Part shown: one piece after another, positions 53,689 to 61,863 of the stretch
Layout of the letters: every line of letters starts with the position of its first letter
Numbering within the stretch: the first letter of the stretch is position 1
Made by a program: the position numbers and the translations under genes
The notes under the pieces: model-generated
Seen by the model: the letters and a program-made list of their open reading frames with translations, nothing else
Told to the model about the DNA's origin: nothing
Databases searched by the model: none
Assembly (NCBI RefSeq): GCF_030811555.1
Contig: NZ_JAUSQZ010000001.1
Location: 3,779,241 to 3,843,240, forward strand
Reading direction: 5' to 3'
From: Kineosporia succinea
GTDB taxonomy: Bacteria > Actinomycetota > Actinomycetes > Actinomycetales > Kineosporiaceae
DNA length: 64,000 nt

Positions 53689-54186
53689 GTGACCGAGCTG
53701 AGCAGCGACCTGGCGGAGGAACCCGCGCCGGAGGAGATCTCCGAGGAGCCGGAAACCGGTCTGCTGTCGCGCTGGTCGTTGCAGACCCCGGGTATCGACA
53801 TCTTCTGGCCGATCCTCGCGGTCGTGCTCACGACGGTCGTGATCGTGGTGGCCTCGGTCGCCCACTCGTCGATGGCCGCGGTGGGGGTGGGTGACCCGCG
53901 CACCGACTGGGCCGCCTCGCCCAGCCCGGCGATGGACGCGCCGTTCGTGGTGGTGCAGGTGTCCAGCCGCCCGACCCAGGCGCAGGCCCAGGCCGAGGCA
54001 CAGAAACTGATCATGGCGAAGTTCAACGCCGGGGTGCTGCGGTCGGACTTCTACGAGCCGATGAACAAGGGCTGGTACGTGGTGTTCGTCGGCCCGTTCG
54101 AGAACAGCACCGCCGGCAAGGCCCAGGCCGAGGCCGTCACCCGGCAGATCGAGGGCTCACTCGTGCGCACCCTGCGGCGGCGCTGA
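53689..54186 (+). CDS. SPOR-domain membrane protein
   Basis: A 165-residue single-pass protein. The N-terminus is acidic, then a membrane helix at about residues 42-60 (FWPILAVVLTTVVIVVASV). The C-terminal region PFVVVQVSSRPTQAQAQAEAQKLIMAKFNAGVLRSDFYEPMNKGWYVVFVGPFENSTAGKAQAEAV has the SPOR pattern that binds denuded septal peptidoglycan. It may work in cell division or envelope remodelling. The GTG start follows TAGACT by nine bases, with no ribosome site. It overlaps the convergent TetR gene by 30 bases. Confidence 0.82.
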   Translation: MTELSSDLAEEPAPEEISEEPETGLLSRWSLQTPGIDIFWPILAVVLTTVVIVVASVAHSSMAAVGVGDPRTDWAASPSPAMDAPFVVVQVSSRPTQAQAQAEAQKLIMAKFNAGVLRSDFYEPMNKGWYVVFVGPFENSTAGKAQAEAVTRQIEGSLVRTLRRR

Positions 54187-54807
54187 GAGCCCCACGGCGG
54201 GCAGGATCACCGTGTCGATGAGGTTGATGATCGACTCGCGTGAGGGGGCCTGGCGCTCGTAGAGCGAGCGGTACATCGCCATCGCCGGGCCGAGGGACGA
54301 CAGCAGCTCGATGTCGATGTCGGGGCGCACCTCGCAGCGGTCGATCGCCCGCTGCATGACTACGCGGTACGACTCGATGCGCGGCTTGATCATGATCTCG
54401 GTGAGCGTCTCGAGCAGCTGCGGCTCGCTGGACAGCATCGACGTGACGCCGAGCATGATCTTCAGGTGGCGGTTGCTGTCGCTGACCACCTTGGGCTTGA
54501 CCATGGCCACCAGGTCGCCGCGCAGCGTGCCGGTGTCGGGCGGCACGTAGGGGCCGCCGTCGGGCGTGACCGGGCGTTTCAGGCAGGCGATCGCGTCGAC
54601 CACCAGGTCGGCCTTGGACGACCAGCGGCGGTAGAGCGTGGCCTTGCCGGCCTTGGCCCGGGTGGCGACCATGTCGACGGTCATCGACTCGTAACCCACC
54701 TCGGCCAGCACGTCGAGTGCGGCGTCGAGAATCTCCGGGTCGCGGGAGTGGTCTCGCTTGCGCCCGAGCCGCGCCGGTTCGGCTGTCTTCGCGGTCTCGG
54801 TGGTCAT
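54157..54807 (-). CDS. TetR-family repressor
   Basis: A 216-residue regulator. The N-terminal helix-turn-helix reads ILDAALDVLAEVGYESMTVDMVATRAKAGKATLYRRWSSKADLV, preceded by a basic tail. The C-terminal ligand domain is all helical and divergent. It is divergently transcribed from an MFS exporter and the intergenic region carries five evenly spaced decamers, so it very likely represses the exporter and itself. AGAGGTG lies upstream of the ATG. The last 30 bases overlap the convergent SPOR gene. Confidence 0.9.
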   Translation of the reverse strand: MTTETAKTAEPARLGRKRDHSRDPEILDAALDVLAEVGYESMTVDMVATRAKAGKATLYRRWSSKADLVVDAIACLKRPVTPDGGPYVPPDTGTLRGDLVAMVKPKVVSDSNRHLKIMLGVTSMLSSEPQLLETLTEIMIKPRIESYRVVMQRAIDRCEVRPDIDIELLSSLGPAMAMYRSLYERQAPSRESIINLIDTVILPAVGLSAPPQGAHE

Positions 54808-54894
54808 GGCTGTGGCACCTCTGTCTCGTCGTCGGTCGGGCGGTCGCCGCCCCGCTCAGGACAACGACGCCCGGTTCCAAATCGTACCCGCGGT

Positions 54895-54968
54895 GTTCCG
54901 GAACGCCCAGGTTGCGGAACTCACACGTACCGGAACGGCGGATTCCCGGAACTCGATGGTTTCGGAAC
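54895..54968. promoter_or_regulatory. Five GTTCCGGAAC-type decamers at exact 16-bp pitch
   Basis: Decamers start at 54895 (GTTCCGGAAC, a perfect palindrome), 54911 (GTTGCGGAAC), 54927 (GTACCGGAAC), 54943 (TTCCCGGAAC) and 54959 (GTTTCGGAAC). The half CGGAAC is invariant and the pitch is exactly 16 bases. The linkers differ, so this is not a simple duplication. The array lies between the TetR and MFS genes and ends 28 bases before the MFS start, as a multi-site operator would. Confidence 0.9.
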
Positions 54969-54982
54969 TGCTGAGTCTCGTA

Positions 54983-54988
54983 TATGGT
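54983..54988 (+). promoter_or_regulatory. -10 element TATGGT of a probable leaderless MFS mRNA
   Basis: TATGGT lies seven bases before ATG 54996, and there is no ribosome site. The operator array ends 14 bases before this element. Confidence 0.5.
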
Positions 54989-54995
54989 TCCGGCT

Positions 54996-56507
54996 ATGTC
55001 CCAGTCCACTTCGGCCGCCTCGACGACGGCATCCTCAGCCCGCTGGCTGACGCTGACGACAGTCGCGCTGGCCCAGCTGATGGTCGTGCTGGACACGACC
55101 GTCGTGAACATCGCGCTGCCCTCCGCGCAGGCCGACCTCGGGTTCTCCGACGGCGACCGTCAGTGGATCGTCACCGCCTACTCCCTCGCCTTCGGCAGCC
55201 TGCTGCTGCTCGGCGGCCGGCTGTCCGACCTGATCGGGCGCCGCCGCACCTTCATCACCGCGCTGATCGGCTTCGCCGTGGCCTCGGCCCTGGGGGGTGC
55301 CGCGCCGTCGTTCGGTCTTCTGGTCGCTGCGCGGGCGCTGCAGGGTGTCTTCGGGGCGCTGCTCGCGCCCACCGCCCTGGCCGTGCTGGCCACCACCTTC
55401 GTCGACCCGGTCGAGCGGCGCCGGGCCTTCGGCATCTTCGGTGCCATCGCCGGTATGGGCGGCGCCATCGGCCTGCTCCTCGGCGGCGTGCTCACCGAGA
55501 ACCTCGACTGGCGCTGGAATCTGTACGTCAACTGCTTCATCGCCGTCATCGCGGTGGTCGGCGCGCTCTTCTTCCTGCCCCACGTGCAGCGCTCTGGCCC
55601 ACGCCCGAAGCTCGATGTACCCGGCACCGTGCTGGTCTCCGCCGCGCTCTTCGGCCTGGTCTACGGCTTCTCGCACGCCGAGACCGACGGCTGGGGCAAC
55701 GGCCTGACCATCGGGATGCTGATCGGCTCGGTCGTGCTGGGCACCGCGTTCGTGTGGTGGCAGACCCGCGCCGAGCACCCGCTGATGCCGCTGTCGATCG
55801 TGCTCGACCGCAACCGCTCCGCCTCCTACCTCTCGGTGCTGCTGGCCGGCATCGGCATGTTCGGCATCTTCCTGTTCCTCACCTACTACCTGCAGATCAC
55901 GCTGGGGTACTCGCCGATCAAGACGGGCCTGTCGTTCCTGCCGATGATCGTGGCGCTGGTGTTCACGGCGCAGATCTCGAGCAACTTCCTGCTGCCGCGG
56001 TTCGGCCCGCGCGTCATGGTGCCGTCGGGCATGGTCTTCGCCGCCGTCGGTGCGTTCTGGCTCACCGCGCTCGACCTGAACAGTGCCTACTTCCCGGGCA
56101 TCCTGTTCCCACTGGTGCTGATGGGCATGGGCTTCGGCCAGATGATGCCCGCGGCCATCCAGACCGCCACGCTCAACGTCGACCCGCGCTTCGCCGGTGT
56201 GGCCTCGGCGCTGGTGAACACCGGCCAGCAGGTGGGCGGTTCGCTGGGCACGGCGTTGATCAACACGCTGGCCGCGTCGGCCGCCACCTCCTACCTGGCG
56301 TCGCACCAGCCGGCCACCCAGGAGGTGCTGGCCCAGGCCCAGATCCAGAGCTACAGCACGGCGTACGCCTGGGTCGGCGGGTTCTTCGTGGCCGGTGCGG
56401 TGCTCGCGGCGCTGCTCTACCGCTCGCGCACCGAGACCGTGCAGGTGACGGCGACGACCGGGCCCGGCGCCGGGGCGTCAGACGCGGAGCCGGTGATCAT
56501 GCACTGA
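54996..56507 (+). CDS. MFS drug exporter, DHA2 (EmrB/QacA) family
   Basis: A 503-residue inner-membrane protein with about 14 hydrophobic segments. The opening ALAQLMVVLDTTVVNIALPSAQADLGF is the DHA2 motif, and motif A is LLLLGGRLSDLIGRRRTF. QATTLNVDPRFAGVASALVNTGQQVGGSLGTALINTLA-type sequence before the end is also typical. It likely exports drugs or a secondary metabolite by proton antiport. ATG 54996 is favoured over ATG 54984 because TATGGT lies seven bases upstream. Control by the divergent TetR protein is likely. Confidence 0.9.
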   Translation: MSQSTSAASTTASSARWLTLTTVALAQLMVVLDTTVVNIALPSAQADLGFSDGDRQWIVTAYSLAFGSLLLLGGRLSDLIGRRRTFITALIGFAVASALGGAAPSFGLLVAARALQGVFGALLAPTALAVLATTFVDPVERRRAFGIFGAIAGMGGAIGLLLGGVLTENLDWRWNLYVNCFIAVIAVVGALFFLPHVQRSGPRPKLDVPGTVLVSAALFGLVYGFSHAETDGWGNGLTIGMLIGSVVLGTAFVWWQTRAEHPLMPLSIVLDRNRSASYLSVLLAGIGMFGIFLFLTYYLQITLGYSPIKTGLSFLPMIVALVFTAQISSNFLLPRFGPRVMVPSGMVFAAVGAFWLTALDLNSAYFPGILFPLVLMGMGFGQMMPAAIQTATLNVDPRFAGVASALVNTGQQVGGSLGTALINTLAASAATSYLASHQPATQEVLAQAQIQSYSTAYAWVGGFFVAGAVLAALLYRSRTETVQVTATTGPGAGASDAEPVIMH

Positions 56508-56606
56508 GGTAAGCGCTCCGGCGACACGCTTGCCTGGTCGCGACACCGTGGCCGGCCCGCGGCCCCGTTGCTCTCGGCTACGACACCGTGGCCCGGCGGG
56601 GACACC

Positions 56607-56806
56607 TGAGGCCCTGAGCGCCTGAGCGCCTGAGCGCCTGAGGGCCTGAGGGCCTGAGGGCAGAGGGCCTGAGGGCCTGAGGGCAGAGGGCCTGAGGGCC
56701 GGAGGGCCTGAGGGCCGGAGGGCCTGAGGGCCTGAGGGCCGGAGAGCCGGAGAGCCAGAGAGCCAGAGGGCCGGAGAGCCAGAGGGCCGGAGAGCCAGAG
56801 AGCGCA
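56607..56806. repeat. Minisatellite of GCCTGAGGG-type units
   Basis: About 20 units of 8-10 bases (GCCTGAGCG, GCCTGAGGG, GCCGGAGGG, GCCAGAGAG) run head to tail over 200 bases. The units drift in sequence from left to right, as expected for slippage and point change. Confidence 0.9.
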
Positions 56807-56925
56807 GAACGGTACGGACCTGGTCGCCTCAGGCGTGGTGGTCCGGGCGGACGTCCCTGGTCGCGTATCGCGGCCAGGGACGTCCTGGGTTTGGGGGTCG
56901 TCGGCCAGCTGCATGGGGCGCGTAC

Positions 56926-57078
56926 GGCCGTGTGGGGCTGACGGCGGACGAAGGCGGCCCGGCGTGGCGGGGTGCAGCCGTGTGGGGCTGACGGCGGATG
57001 AGGGCGGCCCGGCGTGGCGGGGTGCGGCCGTGTGGGGCTGACGGCGGACGGGCGGCCTGGCGTGGCGGGCTGCGGCCG
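56926..57078. repeat. 50-bp tandem repeat, about three copies
   Basis: The block beginning GGCCGTGTGGGGCTGACGGC recurs at exact 50-base period (GTGTGGGG core at 56930, 56980 and 57030), with small changes and a shortened third copy. Confidence 0.9.
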
Positions 57079-57477
57079 TGGCGATGTGGCGGCGAATGCT
57101 GCGGCAACCACGTCGTTGATGCATTCTCGCTCCGGCTGGCCGCTGCCGCTGCCGCTCACATGGGGTGGGGAATACGGTCGCCAAAACTTCCGGACGATCG
57201 ACAAGGTTCAGGTCCACTTTCCTTATGTGACGACCGGGCAAATCAGAAACAAAACCCCCTGCCCTCCCGGCCCGGTCGGTGAACAGGCGTGCCCCGTACC
57301 GGGCTTCGACTCAGCGGCGGGCGTTGAGCCAGCGGTGATTCGGGCCCCGGGTCGCGGAAGAGACGCGCGCCGGGGACCGGCCTCCCATCAGGCCCGGAAC
57401 GTAACGGCCGGTTGAGGCGTCTGGAACGTGTGCGCCCGTCAAAAGGCGGCAAGCGGCACGGGTGGGAGGATCACGGC

Positions 57478-58629
57478 ATGGCACCCGCACCCCGGGACTG
57501 GTTCAGCAAACAGTTCGGCGAGACCTTCGACGACAAGGCCCGCGAGATCGGCCGGTTCAACCTGGCCATCTTCGGCAAGACCGGCGTGGGCAAGAGCACG
57601 CTGGTCAACGCCATCTTCGGCGAGGACGTGGCGGAGACGGGCATCGGTCAGCCGGTGACCCAGGGCAGTCATCTCTACCTGCATGCCGACGGGCACTTCG
57701 GCGTGCTCGACACCCGCGGCCTGGAGATCGGCACCGACGACGCCACGATCCTCGACGAGCTCGAGACCTACATCAAGGACATGCGTCGTCAGCCGCAGGC
57801 CGACCAGGTGCACGTGGCCTGGTACTGCGTGCGGGCCGGCGACCGGCGCTTCGAGGACACCGAGGAGGCCTTCATCCGCGGCCTCGACCGGCTCGGGCTT
57901 CCGGTGCTCATCGTGCTCACCCAGGTGCCGATGCGCGACGGGGAGTACCACCCCGACGCGATCGCCCTGCGTGACGCCATCGCCGAGCGCGACCTGCCGG
58001 TGAACGGGCAGATCTTCCTCACCAACGCCAAGGCCGACGACTTCGCCGGGCTCGAGGCGCACGGCCTTCAGGAGCTTCTGGATGCCACGTTTCTCGTCGC
58101 CCCGGCGGGAGTACAGGAAGCGCTCGTGGCTGCGCAGAAGATCGACCTGAGCCGCAAGCGCGCCTCGGCCGAGAAGGCCATCCGGGCCGCGGTCGGTGCG
58201 GCCGCGGCGGCCGGGGCCACGCCAATCCCGTTCTCCGACGCGGCGGTGCTCGTGCCGATCCAGCTGACGATGATGGCGACGATCTCGCACATCTACGACG
58301 TCGGCGTCGACCGTTCCACCGCGGGGGCCCTGGCCGCCACGGCGGCGGCCACCGCAGGCGGGCGCTCGCTGGTGACGGGCCTGATCAAGACCGTTCCGGG
58401 AGCGGGCACGCTGATCGGCGGCGGCATCGCGGCGGCCGTGGCCTCGGCCGTCACCTGGGCCGTCGGCCAGGCCTGGACCACCGTCTGCTCGCGCCTGTCG
58501 CAGGGCAAGCTGCAGGGAGTCTCGGGCGCGCTCGACAGCGACGCGATCCGCGAGCTCTTCCTCGACGAGTTCCGCGGCAACATGCGCAAGAAGCTGCCGG
58601 GCGGCTTCAAGTCCGTCGACCGCAAGTAG
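57478..58629 (+). CDS. Dynamin/Era-like GTPase with DUF697 domain
   Basis: A 383-residue P-loop GTPase. The G1 motif FGKTGVGKST covers residues 32-41, and G3 is DTRGLE at 78-83. The G4 segment LTQVPMRD is unusual, lacking NKxD. The C-terminal half (about 215-330) is Ala-rich and hydrophobic, with IPFSDAAVLVPIQLTMMATISHIYDVG and VPGAGTLIGGGIAAAVASAVTWAVG, matching DUF697, which is often membrane-associated. Proteins with this pair occur widely and are thought to act in stress or envelope processes; the role is not established. ATG with GGGAGGA eight bases upstream. It ends in a strong hairpin. Confidence 0.85.
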   Translation: MAPAPRDWFSKQFGETFDDKAREIGRFNLAIFGKTGVGKSTLVNAIFGEDVAETGIGQPVTQGSHLYLHADGHFGVLDTRGLEIGTDDATILDELETYIKDMRRQPQADQVHVAWYCVRAGDRRFEDTEEAFIRGLDRLGLPVLIVLTQVPMRDGEYHPDAIALRDAIAERDLPVNGQIFLTNAKADDFAGLEAHGLQELLDATFLVAPAGVQEALVAAQKIDLSRKRASAEKAIRAAVGAAAAAGATPIPFSDAAVLVPIQLTMMATISHIYDVGVDRSTAGALAATAAATAGGRSLVTGLIKTVPGAGTLIGGGIAAAVASAVTWAVGQAWTTVCSRLSQGKLQGVSGALDSDAIRELFLDEFRGNMRKKLPGGFKSVDRK

Positions 58630-58633
58630 AGCC

Positions 58634-58669
58634 CTCACGTGAGGACGCCCACCAGCGTCCTCACGTGAG
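58634..58669. terminator. Bidirectional terminator hairpin
   Basis: A 15-bp perfect stem (CTCACGTGAGGACGC and its complement) with a six-base loop lies between the convergent GTPase and PH-domain genes. It shares ACGTGAGGACGCC with the terminator at 9490. No T tract. Confidence 0.8.
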
Positions 58670-58714
58670 AAAGCCACGTCAGAAAAGCCAGGCGAGAAAG
58701 CCAGGCGAGAGAGC

Positions 58715-59311
58715 TCAGGCCTTACGCCGCCACCAGGCCTGCTCGGGCTCGGTGATCGGCACCCGTGACCCGGGCGCGGTGGCCTTCGTGGTCACCTTGC
58801 GCTCCGACGGCGCGAAGATGATCTGCGAGATCTGCTGGTAGTGCAGATCGGAGTCGGGAATGTAGTTGATGGTGCTGAGCGCCTGGTCCTGACCGGCGGA
58901 CTCCATCACGAACTTGCCGTAACCGAGGATCTGGCCGGTGACGGTGCGGTCGTACCGCATGTCGGTGACCTTGGACATCGGCATGATGTCGACCTGCCGG
59001 GTGATGATGCCGTGCACCAGCATGAGCCGGCGGTCGGTGGCCAGGAACAGCTCCTCGTACCACTCCCAGGCCTTGAGGATCAGCCGGCTGAGCAGCAGCA
59101 GCCACACCACGGTCAGGATCTGGACGAACAGCCCGCTGGCCGCGTTGCTCACCCAGGCCAGGATCAGAAGGCCGAACACGGCCGTGGCCGTCGGCTCGGC
59201 GAGCACCACCCAGTGCCGGCGCAGCATGAAGACGATCTGCTCGCTCGGGATGAGGTAGCGGTCCAGTTCCTTCGGAACTCCTGGGCCGAATCGTTCTGAA
59301 TGCCCCACCAT
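58715..59311 (-). CDS. Membrane protein with bacterial PH-like (DUF304) domain
   Basis: A 198-residue protein. Two adjacent hydrophobic segments occupy about residues 40-80 (AVFGLLILAWVSNAASGLF, ILTVVWLLLLSRLIL). The PH-like domain follows with YEELFLATDRRLMLVHGIITRQVDIMPMSKVTDMRYDRTVTGQILGYGKFVMESAG. Ligand and role are unknown. ATG 59311 is preferred because TAGAGT lies seven bases upstream with no ribosome site; GTG 59320 is possible. Confidence 0.82.
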   Translation of the reverse strand: MVGHSERFGPGVPKELDRYLIPSEQIVFMLRRHWVVLAEPTATAVFGLLILAWVSNAASGLFVQILTVVWLLLLSRLILKAWEWYEELFLATDRRLMLVHGIITRQVDIMPMSKVTDMRYDRTVTGQILGYGKFVMESAGQDQALSTINYIPDSDLHYQQISQIIFAPSERKVTTKATAPGSRVPITEPEQAWWRRKA

Positions 59312-59318
59312 GCGGACC

Positions 59319-59324
59319 ACTCTA
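59319..59324 (-). promoter_or_regulatory. -10 element TAGAGT of the PH-domain gene
   Basis: On the minus strand TAGAGT is followed by seven bases and the ATG, a leaderless arrangement. Confidence 0.5.
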
Positions 59325-59506
59325 GGCGAGCAGCGATGAATTGGCTGTCATCGACCCGGGAAAAGCAAGGCACTTTATTCCCACTGAATTACTCCTAGCA
59401 CTGCCGTGACAGCGCACCGCGACCATCACGTCCGCCATCACCCACCCGATGTGGTTGAGAGCGCGACCTATGCTGGCGCCCGAACCAGGAACCACAGGAG
59501 GCAGCC

Positions 59507-60898
59507 ATCAGCATCGACCAGCTCACCGCACTCCAGAGGGCGCTCCCCGGCGCGAAACTCGTGGTGGACCCCGACGTGCTGGCGAGCATCAGTCACGACG
59601 ACGCGGAATGGGCGCCGGTGGGCAAGGCCCTGGCCGCCCTGCGCGCCACCTCCACCCAGGAGGTCAGCGCCGCGGTGCGGGTTGCGGCCGAGCTCGGCAT
59701 CCCCGTCGTCGCCCGCGGGGCCGGCACCGGATTGTCCGGCGGGGCCAACGCGGTCGACGGCTGCCTGGTGATCGACCTGTCGCCGATGAACCAGATCCTC
59801 GAGATCGACGTCGAGAACATGATCTGCGTGGTCCAGCCCGGGGTGGTGAACGACGACCTCAAGGCCGCCGTCGCCCGGCACGGCCTCTGGTACCCGCCCG
59901 ACCCGGCCAGCGCGCCCTGGTCGACCATCGGCGGCAACGTCAGCACCAACGCGGGCGGCCTGTGCTGCCTCAAGTACGGCGTCACCCGCGACTACGTGCT
60001 CGGCCTCGAGGTCGTCGTCGGCGGTCCGGCGGGGGAGTACGGCACCGTCACCCACATCGGCCACCGCACCACCAAGGGCGTGGCCGGCTACGACCTGACC
60101 GGGCTCTTCGTCGGTTCGGAAGGCACCCTCGGCATCGTCACCGAGATCACCCTGCGCCTGCGCCCCGCCCGTCGTGAGGCCCCACGCACCGTCGTCGGCG
60201 CCTTTCCGAGCCTGGTCAAGGCCGGTGACGCGGTCGCGGCCGTCACGAGAGATGGCCTCCTGCCCACCGCCCTCGAGCTTCTCGACCGCGCCTGCCTCCA
60301 GGCCGTCGAGGACTGGAAGCACCTCGGTCTCGAGGCCGACGCCGAGGCCCTGCTGCTCGCCCAGATCGACACCCCCGGCGAGTCCGGGCAGGCCGAGGCG
60401 ACCGCCACCGCGGAGGCGTTCGAGGGGGCCGGAGCCCTGTGGGCCGCCGTCTCCACCGACGAGCAGGAGGCCGAGGCCCTCTTCGCCGCCCGCCGCCTGG
60501 CCTACCCGGCGCTGGAACGGCTCAGCCCGGTGCTCACCGAAGACGTCTGCGTGCCGCGCTCGCAGGTTCCCGCCATGCTCGCGGCGGTGGTCGAGATCGC
60601 CGAGCGGCACGGGGTTTCCATCGCCACCATCGCGCACGCCGGTGACGGCAACCTGCACCCGCTCATCCTCACCCCGCCGAACGACGACGCCGCCCGGGTG
60701 GCCGCGCAGGCGGCGTTCGAGGAGATCCTGGCCCGGGCGATCGCGGTCGGGGGCACGGTCAGCGGTGAACACGGCATCGGCCTGCTGAAACGTGAGGGGC
60801 TGCACCGCGAGCTGCCGCCGCCGGTGCTGGCGATGCAGGTGGCGCTGAAGCAGACCCTCGACCCGCTGGGGCTGTTCAACCCCGGTAAGGCTATTTAG
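59507..60898 (+). CDS. GlcD-type FAD-linked oxidase (D-lactate/glycolate oxidase family), apparent ATC start
   Basis: About 463 residues of the FAD_binding_4/VAO family, which oxidises D-2-hydroxy acids. GIPVVARGAGTGLSGGANAV and GGNVSTNAGGLCCLKYGVTRDYVLGLEVV are FAD-site signatures; HAGDGNLHP and GEHGIGLLK mark the C-terminal catalytic part. The family N-terminus (S..QLTALQRALPGAKLVVDPDVLASISHDD) continues upstream of GTG 59558/59561 to an ATC at 59507. That ATC lies five bases after a perfect AGGAGG. Initiation at ATC, or a one-base sequence error, is therefore likely. If not, translation starts at GTG 59561 with 445 residues. Confidence 0.8.
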   Translation: MSIDQLTALQRALPGAKLVVDPDVLASISHDDAEWAPVGKALAALRATSTQEVSAAVRVAAELGIPVVARGAGTGLSGGANAVDGCLVIDLSPMNQILEIDVENMICVVQPGVVNDDLKAAVARHGLWYPPDPASAPWSTIGGNVSTNAGGLCCLKYGVTRDYVLGLEVVVGGPAGEYGTVTHIGHRTTKGVAGYDLTGLFVGSEGTLGIVTEITLRLRPARREAPRTVVGAFPSLVKAGDAVAAVTRDGLLPTALELLDRACLQAVEDWKHLGLEADAEALLLAQIDTPGESGQAEATATAEAFEGAGALWAAVSTDEQEAEALFAARRLAYPALERLSPVLTEDVCVPRSQVPAMLAAVVEIAERHGVSIATIAHAGDGNLHPLILTPPNDDAARVAAQAAFEEILARAIAVGGTVSGEHGIGLLKREGLHRELPPPVLAMQVALKQTLDPLGLFNPGKAI

Positions 60899-61019
60899 AC
60901 GGGGCATTGAGGACGCGTCGGTCGCCCGGGCGTCCGGGGCTCCTAGGGGTGCCGTGCCCGGCCGGGCCACGGACCGAGCTCCCTTCCGGAATGCCGCAGA
61001 CCGTCCGAGACTGGACGCC

Positions 61020-61766
61020 ATGCGGAGTTTCGTGGTCACGGGCGGTGGACGCGGGGTCGGGCGGGCGATCGTGGAGCGGCTGCTCGCGAACGGCGACGCG
61101 GTGGTGGCGGTGGAGCTGGACGCCCGGGCGCTGGCCTGGGTGCCGACGCACCCGGCGGCGCAGCGGGTGATGGCGGTGCGGGGCGACGCCTCGCTGGAGG
61201 ACGTGGCCGAGCAGGCCGCGAAAATGGCCGCCGCGGTGGCGCCGCTGACCGGCTGGGTCAACAACGCCGCGCTGTTCCGCGACGCGTCGCTCGACTCGGC
61301 CGACGCGACAACCGTTCTCGACCTGATCACCAGCAACCTGGCTCCTGCGGTCACCGGCTGCGCGGTGGCGGTCAAGCACTACCTGGCCGCGGGCAGCGGG
61401 GGCTCGATCGTCAACGTGAGCAGCCATCAGGCCCAGCGCCCGGTGCGCGGGGCCCTGCCCTACGCCACGGCCAAGGCCGCGATCGAGGGTCTGACCCGGG
61501 CCGCGGCCGTCGACCACGGCCCGGCCGGGATCCGGGTCAACGCGGTGGCCCTGGGCTCGATCGAGACCGAGCGCAACCGGGGTTTCCTGGCCGGGGCCGA
61601 GGAGGTCATGGCCGAGCTGCACCCTCTCGGCCGGGCCGGGCTGGCCGAGGAGGTCGCCGACGCCGTGGCCTACCTGCTGTCCGACGCGTCGTCGTTCGTG
61701 ACCGGGGCCGTCCTGCCGGTGGACGGCGGCCGGGCGGCCAGAGGCCCCGACCCCGAGGAGAACTGA
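61020..61766 (+). CDS. Short-chain dehydrogenase/reductase
   Basis: A 248-residue NAD(P)-dependent oxidoreductase. TGGGRGVGRA is the cofactor motif (residues 7-16), NNAA follows, and the catalytic Ser is in VNVSSHQ with Tyr148 and Lys152 in YATAK. The C-terminal FVTGAVLPVDGG is typical of classical SDRs. The substrate is unknown. The ATG has no ribosome site; GAGACT lies seven bases upstream. It follows the GlcD-type gene on the same strand with 120 bases between. Confidence 0.88.
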   Translation: MRSFVVTGGGRGVGRAIVERLLANGDAVVAVELDARALAWVPTHPAAQRVMAVRGDASLEDVAEQAAKMAAAVAPLTGWVNNAALFRDASLDSADATTVLDLITSNLAPAVTGCAVAVKHYLAAGSGGSIVNVSSHQAQRPVRGALPYATAKAAIEGLTRAAAVDHGPAGIRVNAVALGSIETERNRGFLAGAEEVMAELHPLGRAGLAEEVADAVAYLLSDASSFVTGAVLPVDGGRAARGPDPEEN

Positions 61767-61863
61767 CTGTCCGCACCCTGCTGATCACCCGTGGTGGTCT
61801 AGGATCGCCGCGTAACGGGGTGAGCAGCAGCATTCGGACACGTGCCTACTCGGGGAGAGCGCC

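Larger units (their letters stand above)
56508..57477. other. Repeat-rich intergenic region of about 970 bp
   Basis: There is no gene in this gap that I can support: every frame that is open is read through two tandem arrays. The right part (57090-57260) is less GC-rich, with AAAACTTCCGGACGATCG and CAAATCAGAAACAAAACC, and probably carries the GTPase promoter. Confidence 0.5.

Noticed and set aside
56417-57241. Minus-strand open frame of 274 codons across the repeats
   Set aside because: It is almost entirely translation of the tandem arrays and stays open only for lack of stop codons.
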